Part shown: positions 18,101-27,214 of the stretch, piece by piece | Numbering within the stretch: position 1 is the stretch's first letter | Layout of the letters: each line of letters starts with the position of its first letter | NCBI RefSeq assembly: GCF_002979915.1 | Contig: NZ_PCQA01000005.1 | Span: 124,001 to 188,000, forward strand | Direction of reading: 5' to 3' | Length of the DNA stretch: 64,000 nt | From: Arthrobacter sp. MYb213 | GTDB taxonomy: Bacteria; Actinomycetota; Actinomycetes; Actinomycetales; Micrococcaceae | The notes under the pieces: model-generated | Told to the model about the DNA's origin: nothing | Seen by the model: the letters and a program-made list of their open reading frames with translations, nothing else | The model's database searches: none | Translations under genes and position numbers: made by a program

Positions 18101-18151
18101 TGAACCCGTGCCGCCATTCCCGCCCTTTTGGACGATGGCTGCACGGGTTCA
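18101..18151 (+). terminator. Possible terminator of folD
   Basis: An 11-bp perfect inverted repeat (TGAACCCGTGC at 18101 and its complement at 18141-18151) spans a long 29-base loop. It lies between the convergent folD and response regulator genes. The long loop and lack of a T run make this tentative. Confidence 0.4.
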
Positions 18152-18207
18152 TACTTTCTGCACTAAGGCTGTCCGCTGAACTGCCTACGCGCTCCCGACG
18201 CCACAGT

Positions 18208-18918
18208 CTAGGTATTTCCCGGGGCGTTTCCGCCAGGATTGTCGACCAAACCAGATTGGTATGCGATCACCACCAACTGCGAGCGATCCCGAGCATTGAG
18301 CTTCGTCATGGCGCGTTGTACGTGGGCGCGCACGGTAAATGGGCTCAGGTACATCCGATCGGCGATTTCGATGTTTGATAGGCCGGTGGCGGCTAAAGCT
18401 ACCATCTCCCGTTCCCGCGGGGTCAGCTCGGCAAGCTGCTCGGGTTGCCGACCCGGATCAGTGTGGGGAGTCGCGAGAAAACGTTCCACCAACGATCGGG
18501 TCGCGGCCGGCGAAAGCAAGGTGTCGCCCCGGGCAATCGTGCGTACCGCCTCGATCAGCCCGTCGGCGTCGATGCCCTTGCCGATGAACCCACTGGCACC
18601 GTTGCGCAGGCCTTTGGCGACGTATTCGTCGGTTTCATAGGTGGTCAGGATCAAGACACGGCAAGCAGCTAGTGCGGGATCTGCGCAGATCTCGGCGGTG
18701 GCACTGAGCCCATCCAGCTCGGGCATGCGAATATCCATGAGCACCACATCGGGGCGCAGCTGCTGGGCCAGACGCACAGCCTCCGTACCCGTGCCGGCCT
18801 CGCCAACGACCTGCACATCAACAGCCGTTTCCAACAGCGTCTTGAAAGCGGTTCGCAGTAGCGCCTGATCATCGGCAACGAGTACCCTGACGAGAGCTAA
18901 AGGCTCTGGTTTCATCAT
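18208..18918 (-). CDS. Two-component response regulator, NarL/FixJ family
   Basis: The 236-residue protein has a receiver domain (phospho-acceptor Asp62 in VVLMDIRMPELDG, conserved DD pair in VLVADDQ, Thr in ILTTYETDEY and Lys in FIGKG) and a C-terminal LuxR-type HTH (LTPREREMVALAATGLSNIEIADRM). The kinase gene upstream ends within its start codon (ATGA overlap), so the two are coupled. The pair is divergent from an ABC transporter operon and is likely to control it. Confidence 0.92.
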   Translation of the reverse strand: MMKPEPLALVRVLVADDQALLRTAFKTLLETAVDVQVVGEAGTGTEAVRLAQQLRPDVVLMDIRMPELDGLSATAEICADPALAACRVLILTTYETDEYVAKGLRNGASGFIGKGIDADGLIEAVRTIARGDTLLSPAATRSLVERFLATPHTDPGRQPEQLAELTPREREMVALAATGLSNIEIADRMYLSPFTVRAHVQRAMTKLNARDRSQLVVIAYQSGLVDNPGGNAPGNT

Positions 18919-20201
18919 TGCCCGTTTCGTGTGGTGGGTTGAATCCGGTCGGGATTATCTGCATTGTGCAATGGCAAACGCACGGTTACGGAAAAACCTC
19001 CGGAGCTAGGCCGTTGGGTGGAAAATTCTCCTCCGACCGCACTGGAACGCTCACCCATGCCGAGTATGCCGTAACCGGAAGAATGTTGCTGGTCTGTGCG
19101 TTTGGCGGGACCCGGATCGATGATTTTGATCGTTAGCCACTTCGCTTCCCACGCCAACTGCACTTGAGCGGTTTTGGCAGTGGAATGCTTGGAGGTATTA
19201 GTCAGGGCCTCTTGCACGATGCGGTAGGCGGTGAGATCCACCGCCGGCGGCAGGGGCCGGGCGCTGCCTTCCGAACGCAGTTCAGTGTCTAAACCAATCT
19301 GCTTGAACGAGCCGAATAAGTGGGGCAGCTGCCCCAGCCCCGGCGCTGGCTCGGGAGCCTCGCTCTGGTCGTCTTGCTGGCGAAGTAGCCCGACCGCGGC
19401 ACGCAATTCATCCAAGGCATTTCGCGTGGTCTGTAATAGGTCTCGCAGAGTGTTGCGCGCCTTGTCCGGTTGACTGTCGAATAAGCGTTCGGCCACGGCG
19501 GCCTGCGCATTAGCCAGTGTGACCTGATGCGCCACCAGGTCATGTAGCTCGCGGGCAATGCGTAGCCGCTCCTCGGCGACTTTCCTGCGTGCTTCGGAAT
19601 CGCGGGTTTCTTCGGCCCTGCGGGCTCTTTCCTGGATGGAATCCAGATAGGCACGGCGATGCCGGGTAGAACGGCCCAGCACTCCGGCCATCAGTGGGGC
19701 GGCCGCGACCGTTCCCAAACGACTGGAGTCCTCCCACGAGATAACACCCTCGAAGAACAGCATCGGTCCGACGATGAGCACCACCGCGGTGAGGATCAGT
19801 AGCCAGGTGGACCCTCGTTCACTTCGGCTGGTCATCGCGTAGGAAACGACAATGACCGGCGCAATAATCAGCGGCGTCGGCAATAGTCCTAGTGGCGTCA
19901 CGAGCAGCGCACACGCGGTGCTAGCCGCCAACGCGATGACCGGGAAACGATGCCGGGCCAAGACTAACGCCGCAGAGAGGGTGGCCAGCACATAGGCCAT
20001 GGCACCCGGTGCGCCGACCGTATCATCGGCGTGGAAGATACCACCGAGCAGGCAGAGGAAAAACGTCGCTAAGGCAACGGCTGCTTCCCGCCAAGGGGTA
20101 TTGGAAGCAGAATCCTGGGACTGTTCCGGGACAAGGCGATTCGGGGCCGAGGGTGGAACATTCCCCGGGAGCGAATCAGCGGTGTTTTTCCGAGGGAGCA
20201 T
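18915..20201 (-). CDS. Sensor histidine kinase, HisKA_3 (NarL-type partner)
   Basis: This 428-residue kinase has a polar N-terminal tail, about five hydrophobic helices between residues 40 and 175, a HisKA_3 dimerisation helix with His220 in RIARELHDLVAHQ, and a C-terminal ATPase domain with GYGILGMGERSSAVGGEF. No large extracellular sensor domain is present, so it probably senses within the membrane or through the transporter. It is the first gene of the kinase-regulator pair. Confidence 0.9.
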   Translation of the reverse strand: MLPRKNTADSLPGNVPPSAPNRLVPEQSQDSASNTPWREAAVALATFFLCLLGGIFHADDTVGAPGAMAYVLATLSAALVLARHRFPVIALAASTACALLVTPLGLLPTPLIIAPVIVVSYAMTSRSERGSTWLLILTAVVLIVGPMLFFEGVISWEDSSRLGTVAAAPLMAGVLGRSTRHRRAYLDSIQERARRAEETRDSEARRKVAEERLRIARELHDLVAHQVTLANAQAAVAERLFDSQPDKARNTLRDLLQTTRNALDELRAAVGLLRQQDDQSEAPEPAPGLGQLPHLFGSFKQIGLDTELRSEGSARPLPPAVDLTAYRIVQEALTNTSKHSTAKTAQVQLAWEAKWLTIKIIDPGPAKRTDQQHSSGYGILGMGERSSAVGGEFSTQRPSSGGFSVTVRLPLHNADNPDRIQPTTRNGQ

Positions 20202-20251
20202 GAGGCGAGGCTACACCACGAGTTCCTGCGACGCTGTCGCTTCGTGGCCTC

Positions 20252-20281
20252 TTGACCTGCAATTAGTGCAGATGCACTAGA
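20252..20281 (+). promoter_or_regulatory. Candidate operator/promoter of the ABC transporter operon
   Basis: TTGACC at 20252 could be a -35 element with ACTAGA at 20276 as a weak -10 (18-base spacing). The spacer holds the perfect dyad TAGTGCA-GA-TGCACTA (20264-20279), and a further CGCACTA occurs about 25 bases downstream. The position between the divergent kinase and ABC genes suits a binding site for the NarL-type regulator. Assignment is by symmetry and position only. Confidence 0.45.
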
Positions 20282-20419
20282 AAACTGAGTTGGTGCTCAA
20301 CACGCACTAGGCGCAAGTTGATAGATACGCACGATGTGCCGAATCCTGCCCGCTGGAATGCTGGATAACTGTAGAGATACGGCAGGAAGCCGCATCGCAG
20401 AAGGGGATGGAAATTCGTC

Positions 20420-21217
20420 GTGAACAGCTCAAACAAGGATGCCGGCACCGTACGGCTGGAATCTGTCAGCAAGGTCTACGGCAGGGGAGAACGTGAGGTC
20501 GTTGCGCTGCGTAATGTCACAACACAGTTTGCCAAGGGGTCGTTCACCGCGTTGATGGGGCCATCAGGCTCGGGCAAGAGTACCTTCTTGCAATGCGCGG
20601 CGGGACTGGATCAGCCCAGTTCCGGGACGGTGTACCTTGAACAGCAAAAAATTAATGAGCTGACCGAGACCGAACTGACCAAGTTACGCCGTGAACGGAT
20701 AGGCTTCGTCTTCCAGTCATACAATCTGCTCCCGGTACTCACCGTGCAACAGAATGCGGCCCTCCCACTCCGGCTGGCCGGCAGAAAACCGAGCCGGCAG
20801 CAGCTGCTGGACGTGCTTAACCAGGTGGGACTCGGACAGCGCAAAAACCACCGGCCCGCAGAACTCTCCGGCGGGCAACAACAACGAGTTGCCATTGCCA
20901 GGGCACTGATCACCGAACCCGCGGTGATCTTCGCCGACGAACCCACAGGCGCCTTGGATACCCGAAGCGCACGGGAAATCTTGGCGTTGCTTCAGCAATC
21001 GGCCAGGGTTATGGGCAGAACCATCATCATGGTGACCCATGATCCTGTTGCGGCTTCCTATGCGGATCGGGTCCTGTTCCTGGCCGATGGACAACTGGCT
21101 GGAGAACTGCAGAACCCGACACCTGTTGCCGTGGCCGAAAGGCTGACCCATCTGGGCGATGCCGACGCTGCCGGGAATCTGGTGCACTCCCTTTCCAACG
21201 CTGGTGGGAAGAACTGA
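20420..21217 (+). CDS. ABC transporter ATP-binding protein (MacB/LolD type)
   Basis: This 265-residue ATPase has Walker [10 protein letters not shown], a Q-loop in [13 protein letters not shown], signature [15 protein letters not shown], Walker [13 protein letters not shown] and an H-loop in MVTHDP. The sequence is of the MacB/LolD/FtsE-like group that energises FtsX-fold permeases. The GTG at 20420 is preceded by a purine-rich AAGGGGATGGAAA. Its stop shares a base with the permease start (TGATG). With the divergent two-component system it resembles antibiotic-peptide or envelope-stress efflux modules; the substrate is unknown. Confidence 0.9.
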   Translation: MNSSNKDAGTVRLESVSKVYGRGEREVVALRNVTTQFAKGSFTALMGPSGSGKSTFLQCAAGLDQPSSGTVYLEQQKINELTETELTKLRRERIGFVFQSYNLLPVLTVQQNAALPLRLAGRKPSRQQLLDVLNQVGLGQRKNHRPAELSGGQQQRVAIARALITEPAVIFADEPTGALDTRSAREILALLQQSARVMGRTIIMVTHDPVAASYADRVLFLADGQLAGELQNPTPVAVAERLTHLGDADAAGNLVHSLSNAGGKN

Positions 21218-23469
21218 TGCTGCAGCTTGCCTTGCGTACCCTGCGCTTTCGAGCAGGAACTTTTGTGGCGGCCTTCCTGGCCATGTTCTTCGCCGCCGCC
21301 ATCCTCATGGCGTGTGGAGGGTTGATTGAAACGGGCATTCGCACAGCGGTGGTTCCCGGTCAACTGGAAGTCGCGGACCTCGTTGTGGCCGGAAATCAGC
21401 AGTACTACGGCTCGGGTGGTGACCGCGATGAACCGCCGATCTTGCCCGAACGAGTCAGGATCGACGCGCAGCTCCAGGCGTCTATCGAAGCGTTGCCCGG
21501 GGTGGAGCAAGTCCGTAGTCACACCTTCGAAAATTCAGCACCCGTCGGAAAAATTGATGCCCTGAGCGTGGAGGCGAAGCCCGGAGCAGATCTGGGTACG
21601 CTGCGTGAACGCATTGACGCTGAATTGGATGACTCCGCAGTCACCCTGACCGGAGAAGAACGCGGTCAAGCCGAGCATGGCCAAGCGAAAGCCAGCGGTA
21701 CCACGGTAATGGCCTTGGCCGGAGTCTTCACGGCCTTTGCGTTGCTGGTTTCCATCTTCGGCGTGAGCTCCATGCTCGCCTTGTCTATCACCGGGCGCCA
21801 ACGTGACCTGGCGTTGCTACGCGCCATCGGAGGAACACCGAAACAGGTCCGATCCTTGGTGTTCCGAGAGACGCTGCTGCTGGCCATCATTGCCACCGCA
21901 TCGGCCGTAGTCCCAGGCCAGCTTCTGGGCAGGGCCATGTTCAAGTTGCTAACCAGCGAAGGGATCGCCGCCGAGGGACTGGTCTTTCATCAAGGATGGG
22001 TTCCGACCGTCAGCGCCATGGCGATTGCTCTCGGCGCCGCTTTGACTGGTGCGCTCAGCTCCGGTCGTCGGGCGGCCAACATCAGGCCCACGCAGGCGTT
22101 GGCCGAGGCCTCGGTGCACAACGGTCGTGGATCTAAGGGGCAATTGTTCTTGGGTGCAGGCGTACTCGCCGCCGGAATTGCAATGAGCCTGGTGACCGTG
22201 CTGGCAATGAGCGGTCCGCTGATGGCGGCGACCGGGGCACCGGCAGTGCTCCTGCTCGCCGTGGGATTCGCCTTGCTGTCGCCGATCCTGACTAAGCTGA
22301 GCACCTTCCTCGTGCAGTGGCCTGCCCTTGCTGTGGGCGGGGTGACGGGCCAGCTTGCGGTGCTTAATGCGCGAGGCAGCAGCGGACGGATGGCTGCGGT
22401 CATGGCCCCCGTTATTTTGCTGACCGGGGTGTCTACTGGCTTGCTCTATCTGCAGTCGGCCAATGATGCGGCAGATCGCCAGAGCTTTGCCAGCACCGTG
22501 GTGGCCGATGCGGTGGTGGACTCGGAGGATGGATTTGAACCGGAGGAGTTGGCACAGCTTAATGCGCTGCCCGGTGTTGCAGTCGCATCCGAATTTGTTG
22601 AAAGCACCGGGTTCATCGAACATCCAGAGGACGAGTCTCCCGGTCACGAAGGCTGGAACCTAGTGGGTGTCAGTGCCCGGGGCGCTGACACGCTCACCGC
22701 TGCCACCGTCAGTTCCGGGGCGTTGGGGAATTTTCACGGCAACCGCATCGCCCTTGAGGAGCAACACGCGCAACAACTGGAGGTGCGCCCCGGGGAAAAC
22801 ATCACGCTTCGAATGGGTGACAACACTTCAATAGAGCTGGAAGTTGCTGGCTTGTTCGCCGCGCCGGAAGGTTATGACAGCTTGCTGCTTCCTGCGGAAA
22901 CCCTGGCCTCGCACACCACCACTGGGTTTGCCACGCAGGTGCTGGTTTCGGCTGCCGAAGGTAGCACCACTGAGCAGCTGATGCAGAGCCTAAATCAGTG
23001 GGCCGCAGGGCACCTCGGCATGGAAATTTCCGGAAAGGAGGTCTTGCTGGCCGAATATGACGCCCAGAAGCAGACGGCGAACTTCGCGCTGTACATCATG
23101 GTTCTGATGGTTGCTGGCTATGCCGCGATCACGGTCATCAATACGCTGGCCTCCAGTATAATCGTGCGCCGTCGTGAATTCGGGGTGCAACGTCTGGCAG
23201 GAGCGACCCGCAAGCAGGTGCTGCAGATGGTGTGGCTGGAGGGATGCATCGTATCGATCAGCGGTATAACGATCGGCACCGTGGCTGCAGGGATCATTGT
23301 CGTTCCGGTCAACCTGGAGCGATTGGGCACCATGATACCGGCCGGCTCGCCTTGGAGTTACCTTGCGCTGGTGGTGCTGAGCGTAGCGCTGATCCTGGGC
23401 TCCATGCTCATCCCGGCATTCAAAGTGACCCGCGGACGGCCGGCGGAAGCGGCGCTGTCCGTGGAGTAG
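21217..23469 (+). CDS. ABC transporter permease, FtsX/MacB fold, duplicated
   Basis: This 750-residue permease has a first helix (about 15-35), an extracellular segment, three helices (about 165-290, with the FtsX motif LALSITGRQRDLALLRAIGGTPKQVR), a central pair of helices, a second extracellular domain (about 410-610) and three final helices with a second FtsX motif (SIIVRRREFGVQRLAGATRKQVL). It works with the preceding ATPase. The first extracellular segment is only about 130 residues and is joined abruptly around GKIDALSVEAKPG (111-123), shorter than the matching second one. The C terminus AAEALSVE-like end is typical. Substrate unknown. Confidence 0.88.
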   Translation: MLQLALRTLRFRAGTFVAAFLAMFFAAAILMACGGLIETGIRTAVVPGQLEVADLVVAGNQQYYGSGGDRDEPPILPERVRIDAQLQASIEALPGVEQVRSHTFENSAPVGKIDALSVEAKPGADLGTLRERIDAELDDSAVTLTGEERGQAEHGQAKASGTTVMALAGVFTAFALLVSIFGVSSMLALSITGRQRDLALLRAIGGTPKQVRSLVFRETLLLAIIATASAVVPGQLLGRAMFKLLTSEGIAAEGLVFHQGWVPTVSAMAIALGAALTGALSSGRRAANIRPTQALAEASVHNGRGSKGQLFLGAGVLAAGIAMSLVTVLAMSGPLMAATGAPAVLLLAVGFALLSPILTKLSTFLVQWPALAVGGVTGQLAVLNARGSSGRMAAVMAPVILLTGVSTGLLYLQSANDAADRQSFASTVVADAVVDSEDGFEPEELAQLNALPGVAVASEFVESTGFIEHPEDESPGHEGWNLVGVSARGADTLTAATVSSGALGNFHGNRIALEEQHAQQLEVRPGENITLRMGDNTSIELEVAGLFAAPEGYDSLLLPAETLASHTTTGFATQVLVSAAEGSTTEQLMQSLNQWAAGHLGMEISGKEVLLAEYDAQKQTANFALYIMVLMVAGYAAITVINTLASSIIVRRREFGVQRLAGATRKQVLQMVWLEGCIVSISGITIGTVAAGIIVVPVNLERLGTMIPAGSPWSYLALVVLSVALILGSMLIPAFKVTRGRPAEAALSVE

Positions 23470-23513
23470 GTCGGTCGTGCAAGATGGCTTTGCGAAACCT
23501 CGTGCACGCACGG

Positions 23514-23550
23514 CAACGCCCCGGCAAGGTATGTTCTTGCCGGGGCGTTG
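23514..23550. terminator. Bidirectional terminator hairpin
   Basis: A perfect 15-bp stem (23514-23528 with 23536-23550) and seven-base loop lie between the convergent permease and MFS genes. Stem is GC-rich; the plus-strand flank reads TTAGAG. Confidence 0.85.
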
Positions 23551-23563
23551 TTAGAGATGCTGC

Positions 23564-24964
23564 TTAGTGCTTGGCCAGCTTCTTCGCTGGTTCCGCGGTG
23601 CGCTTGTCAAAGATCAGCGCGCCTACTTCCTGTTCAGCTTGGTTGCGGAAGGACAGGTCGATGCCCTTGCGATCGCGGATCAGGCTGACCGCGGTCAGCG
23701 AGATCGCCACGACGATCAGCAGGTACACGGCCACCGCGTTGGTGCCACCGGTGGCCTGCACCAGCGCCTGGGCGATGGTGGGGGCGAAGGCGCCGCCGAC
23801 GATTGCACCGATCGCGTAGGAGATCGACACCCCGGAGAAACGCACCGAGGCGGGGAACATTTCAGAGTAGAGCGCGGACTGTGCACCGTAGGTCAGGCCT
23901 AGTCCGATGCCGAAGATTCCGAAGGCCAGGTAGAGCAAGCCCAGTGAGCCGGAGTTGACCAGTGCAAAGACCGGGAATAGTGACAGGCCCAGGATGACGA
24001 AGCCCACCTGGTAGGTACGCACACGGCCCAGTACATCGGCCAGCACACCGGCGATCATCGTGAAGATGAGCCAGATCGCCGCGCCAAAGACCACCGCGAG
24101 CAGCACGTCGGTACGCTCTAGTCCGATCGGACCTTCGGGGTTCGTGGTGTAGGACTGGAAGAATCCACCGGTAGTCATGTAGCCGGCAGCATTGTTACCA
24201 GCGAAGACCAGCGCGGCCACCAGCACCAGGCGCCAGTGTTTGCGGAACAGTTCCACGACTGGGACCTTGGTCTGTGCCTTCTGCTCGGCGATTTCCTCGA
24301 AGACCGGGGATTCATCCACTGCACGTCGCACAAAGTAACCAATACCGATCAGCACGATCGAGGCGAGGAACGGTACGCGCCAACCCCACTGCACAAATTC
24401 TTCACCCGGTGAGATAACGCCGGTCATCAGCGCCATGGTTCCCGAGGCGAGCAGCATACCCAGTGGCACACCGATCTGCGGGTAGGAACCGGCACGTCCA
24501 CGGTGCGTATCTGGTGCGTGTTCCACGGCCATCAGTACCGCGCCGCCCCATTCGCCACCTGCGGAAATACCCTGCAAGATGCGTAGCAACAGCAACAGGA
24601 TTGGTGCCCAGATGCCGGCGGTCTCGTAGGTTGGCAGCACGCCGATGAGCATCGTCGCGGCGCCCATGAGGCTTAAGGTCAGCACCAGCATTGCGCGGCG
24701 CCCGATCTTATCGCCGTAGTGACCGGCGAGGAATGCGCCCAGTGGGCGGAAGAGGAAGGACAAGCCCACGGAAGCGAAGGAGATCAGTAGTGCGATGTCC
24801 TTGCCGGCCGGTTCGAAGAACAGGTGGCTGAAGACGAGGCCTGCGGCAGTCGCGTAAATGAAGAAGTCGTACCATTCAACGGTGGTGCCGATGATGGTGG
24901 CAAACGCGACGCGCCGTTGATTGGACTTGGCGGTCCGTCCTGCTGTTGCTGCGGTGTTGCTCAT
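23564..24964 (-). CDS. MFS transporter, metabolite:H+ symporter (MHS) type
   Basis: This 466-residue transporter has twelve predicted helices and the MHS-type start RVAFATIIGTTVEWYDFFIY. The loop 2-3 motif GHYGDKIGRRAML and the helix 4-5 region ILQGISAGGEWGGAVLMAVEHAP are typical of the ProP/ShiA/KgtP group, which imports compatible solutes, shikimate or carboxylates with protons. The ATG at 24964 is preferred because GAGGAG lies just upstream; the frame extends to 25027 without support. It is divergent from a LysR gene 135 bases away, the probable regulator. Substrate cannot be named. Confidence 0.87.
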   Translation of the reverse strand: MSNTAATAGRTAKSNQRRVAFATIIGTTVEWYDFFIYATAAGLVFSHLFFEPAGKDIALLISFASVGLSFLFRPLGAFLAGHYGDKIGRRAMLVLTLSLMGAATMLIGVLPTYETAGIWAPILLLLLRILQGISAGGEWGGAVLMAVEHAPDTHRGRAGSYPQIGVPLGMLLASGTMALMTGVISPGEEFVQWGWRVPFLASIVLIGIGYFVRRAVDESPVFEEIAEQKAQTKVPVVELFRKHWRLVLVAALVFAGNNAAGYMTTGGFFQSYTTNPEGPIGLERTDVLLAVVFGAAIWLIFTMIAGVLADVLGRVRTYQVGFVILGLSLFPVFALVNSGSLGLLYLAFGIFGIGLGLTYGAQSALYSEMFPASVRFSGVSISYAIGAIVGGAFAPTIAQALVQATGGTNAVAVYLLIVVAISLTAVSLIRDRKGIDLSFRNQAEQEVGALIFDKRTAEPAKKLAKH

Positions 24965-25099
24965 GATGCTCCTCGCTGAGCCGTAGCGGCCCCCACGGCC
25001 GATACTGCGTGAGTTGTAAGTCACCAATCAGTGTCGCACCACACACACCTAAGATAAACTTCAAAGATCTGCAGAACAAATGAAGGTGAGCTAAAGAGT

Positions 25100-26032
25100 A
25101 TGTCGAACTTCTCCCTGCGGCACCTGGAAATCATGGCCGAATTGCCCGATCATACAACCCTCGGGTCCGCGGCTAGCGAGCTAAATATTTCGGAATCGGC
25201 CTTGTCGCAGTCGATTACCGCGATCGAAAAGATCGCCCGGGAACCGTTGTGTCTGCGGCGTAAGGCTCATGGCATCACGATGACCGCCTCGGGGGAGTAC
25301 TTCGCGTTGATGGCGCGAAAAATTATTGCCCAGGTCGGCGAACTACAGGCCACCTTTCCGCATCAAGACGGGCAACTGCGCGGTCCGGTGCGCTTTGGTT
25401 GTTTCGCCTCGCTCTCCCCGCATGTGATTCCGGCATTGCTTGAAGGCTTTCCGCGGTTACACCCGAACCTGGATGTCAGCGTTCGGGTAGGCACGCACGA
25501 CGAGCTCATTCCGGCGCTGAACTCCGGAGAACTTGATATCGCCTTCGTCTACGACCTGCTGCTGCCGCTCGAATTGAACAAACAGGTCATCTACGAGACC
25601 GAAATGCAGGTAGTACTGCACCCGGAGCATCCCCTGGCACAACTGCAACGCCCCGTGGAGCTCACGGATCTGGTCGACGAACCGTTGATCATGTATGAAT
25701 CCGTCCCCTCCACCGAGTACACGATGCAGCTGTTCGCCGCCCAAGGGCTGGTCCCGAAAATCACCGCGTCGGTCCCACAAATGATCCTGGTCAACGCGAT
25801 GGTCGGACGCGGGTTGGGTTATGGCCTGCTGATGTCGCGCCCAAATAACGCCGAAATCTCCCTGGAAGGGCGCAAGCTGGCCATTCGCCGGCTCAGCCAA
25901 CCCAATTTCCCCAGTGCGGTGGTAGCCGTTTGGCCGGGGAAGGCACAGCTTTCGGCGCGTGTGCTGGCGCTGATCGATTTCGCAATTACCACGATGAACG
26001 ACTCGTGGCGCGAGAATTCTCCGGGCCACTAG
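25100..26032 (+). CDS. LysR-family transcriptional regulator, divergent from the MFS gene
   Basis: This 310-residue regulator has a LysR HTH at residues 5-62 (LRHLEIMAELPDHTTLGSAASELNISESALSQSITAIE, shortened here in description) followed by an effector-binding domain (GPVRFGCFASLSPHVIPALLEGF). It is transcribed away from the MHS transporter, which it probably controls in response to the transported compound. GGTGAGC upstream of the ATG is a weak ribosome site. Confidence 0.85.
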   Translation: MSNFSLRHLEIMAELPDHTTLGSAASELNISESALSQSITAIEKIAREPLCLRRKAHGITMTASGEYFALMARKIIAQVGELQATFPHQDGQLRGPVRFGCFASLSPHVIPALLEGFPRLHPNLDVSVRVGTHDELIPALNSGELDIAFVYDLLLPLELNKQVIYETEMQVVLHPEHPLAQLQRPVELTDLVDEPLIMYESVPSTEYTMQLFAAQGLVPKITASVPQMILVNAMVGRGLGYGLLMSRPNNAEISLEGRKLAIRRLSQPNFPSAVVAVWPGKAQLSARVLALIDFAITTMNDSWRENSPGH

Positions 26033-26048
26033 AGGTATCTGCTCACCC

Positions 26049-26137
26049 GATAGCCGTTCAGCTCGCGCGGGGAACAATGGGGCCGTGCGAGCTGCGCCGA
26101 AGGCTTTCGGGGCTATCGCCCAGAGGCCGTGCTGGGC
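26049..26137. other. Structured intergenic segment with nested and tandem hairpins
   Basis: GATAGCC (26049) pairs with GGCTATC (26111); inside it CAGCTCGCGCGG (26059-26070) pairs with CCGTGCGAGCTG (26083-26094) with one wobble. Immediately after, GCCCAG (26118-26123) pairs with CTGGGC (26132-26137). It follows the LysR stop by 17 bases and precedes the VOC gene by 54. It could be a terminator with downstream leader, or a small structured RNA; I do not recognise a named family. Confidence 0.45.
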
Positions 26138-26190
26138 ATAATGGGAGGCGAAGCACGCCGTAGGAGCAACATACCGAAGGGGCTAAGGAT

Positions 26191-26547
26191 ATGATTGGCA
26201 TGTGGCAGGCGATGGTCATCGACTGTGAAGATCCCAGCGCGTTGGCAACATTTTACGAGCAACTGCTTGGCATGATTCGCCTCGATGATCAACCCGACTG
26301 GGTGAGCATCGGCGATGCGCCAGATCGACCGGGGCTCGCCTTTGCGGCAGTCACCCCGTATGTCGCCCCAGCATGGCCGGGGCATATTTCCCCGGCGCAA
26401 GCCCATGTGGACGTGAAGGTTAAAGATCTGGATCTGGCCGAGGAGCAGGTGCTCGCACTCGGGGCAACGCTGACCGGGGAGGGCTCGGATACCTTTCGTG
26501 TGTACCTCGACCCGCAGCAGCATCCCTTCTGCCTGGTCAGTTGGTAA
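26191..26547 (+). CDS. VOC-superfamily (glyoxalase/bleomycin resistance-like) protein
   Basis: This 118-residue protein is a two-module beta-alpha-beta-beta-beta VOC domain: WQAMVIDCEDPSALATFYEQLLGM at the start, and HVDVKVKDLDLAEEQVLALGATL, FRVYLDPQQHPFCLV in the second half. The terminal pattern DP..HPFCL is common in actinobacterial Glyoxalase_6-type members whose function is unknown. Possible metal ligands are the His of AHVDV and a few acidic residues, but no full glyoxalase I set can be claimed. It stands alone before a terminator. Confidence 0.8.
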   Translation: MIGMWQAMVIDCEDPSALATFYEQLLGMIRLDDQPDWVSIGDAPDRPGLAFAAVTPYVAPAWPGHISPAQAHVDVKVKDLDLAEEQVLALGATLTGEGSDTFRVYLDPQQHPFCLVSW

Positions 26548-26548
26548 C

Positions 26549-26572
26549 TAAGCACCGCGGCTGTGGTGCTTA
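26549..26572. terminator. Short bidirectional terminator hairpin
   Basis: An 8-bp stem (TAAGCACC at 26549-26556 with its complement at 26565-26572) lies between convergent stops; its right arm contains the stop codon of the response regulator. Confidence 0.55.
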
Positions 26573-27214
26573 ACCCCAGTGCGTGAAGGCGATCTTCGCC
26601 GCCTGCAAGCGTGAGGTGACACCTAGTTTGGACATCACCCGGGACACATGCGTTTTGACGGTGGTTTCACCAATGCCTAAATCCTGGGCGATCTGCGGAT
26701 TGCTCAGCCCCTGGCCCAAACCTCGAAGCACCTGAATTTCCCGATCGGTGAGCGTCGCAGGTACGACGCTGGCTGGCGGTGCCGCGTCGCTGCGCGCGCT
26801 CATCGCCTGCGCGACAACTCGGGCGGTCACCGCCGGATCGAGCACCGAATTCCCACTGGCAGCGGTTTTGACGCCGGCCAGAATCTGCGTCGGCGTGGAG
26901 CTTTTGAGCAGGAAACCGTGAGCCCCGGCCTGCAGCGCACCGAAGAGGTAGTCGTCATCGTCGAAGGTGGTCAACACCAGTACACGCGCCAGTTGCGCGC
27001 CGGTAATTTGCTCGGTGGCAGCCACCCCGTCAAGAACTGGCATGCGCAGATCCATCAACACCACCTCCGGGCGCAGGGCGCGGGTCATGCTCACCGCCTG
27101 ACGTCCATCGGCGGCCTCTCCGACCACCGCTAACTCCGGGTCCGCCTCCAGAATCATGCGGATCCCCATGCGCACCGTCGAGTGATCATCCACGATCAAT
27201 ACCTTCAGACTCAT
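26570..27214 (-). CDS. Two-component response regulator, NarL/FixJ family
   Basis: This 214-residue regulator has receiver residues DD in VLIVDDHS, Asp55 in VVLMDLRMPVLDG, Thr in VLTTFDDDDY and Lys in FLLKSS, then a LuxR HTH (LTDREIQVLRGLGQGLSNPQIAQDLGIGETTVKTHVSRV region, described by its ends). It overlaps its kinase by four bases (ATGA). The regulon is unknown; the nearest candidate target is the GAP-family gene divergent from the kinase. Confidence 0.92.
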   Translation of the reverse strand: MSLKVLIVDDHSTVRMGIRMILEADPELAVVGEAADGRQAVSMTRALRPEVVLMDLRMPVLDGVAATEQITGAQLARVLVLTTFDDDDYLFGALQAGAHGFLLKSSTPTQILAGVKTAASGNSVLDPAVTARVVAQAMSARSDAAPPASVVPATLTDREIQVLRGLGQGLSNPQIAQDLGIGETTVKTHVSRVMSKLGVTSRLQAAKIAFTHWG

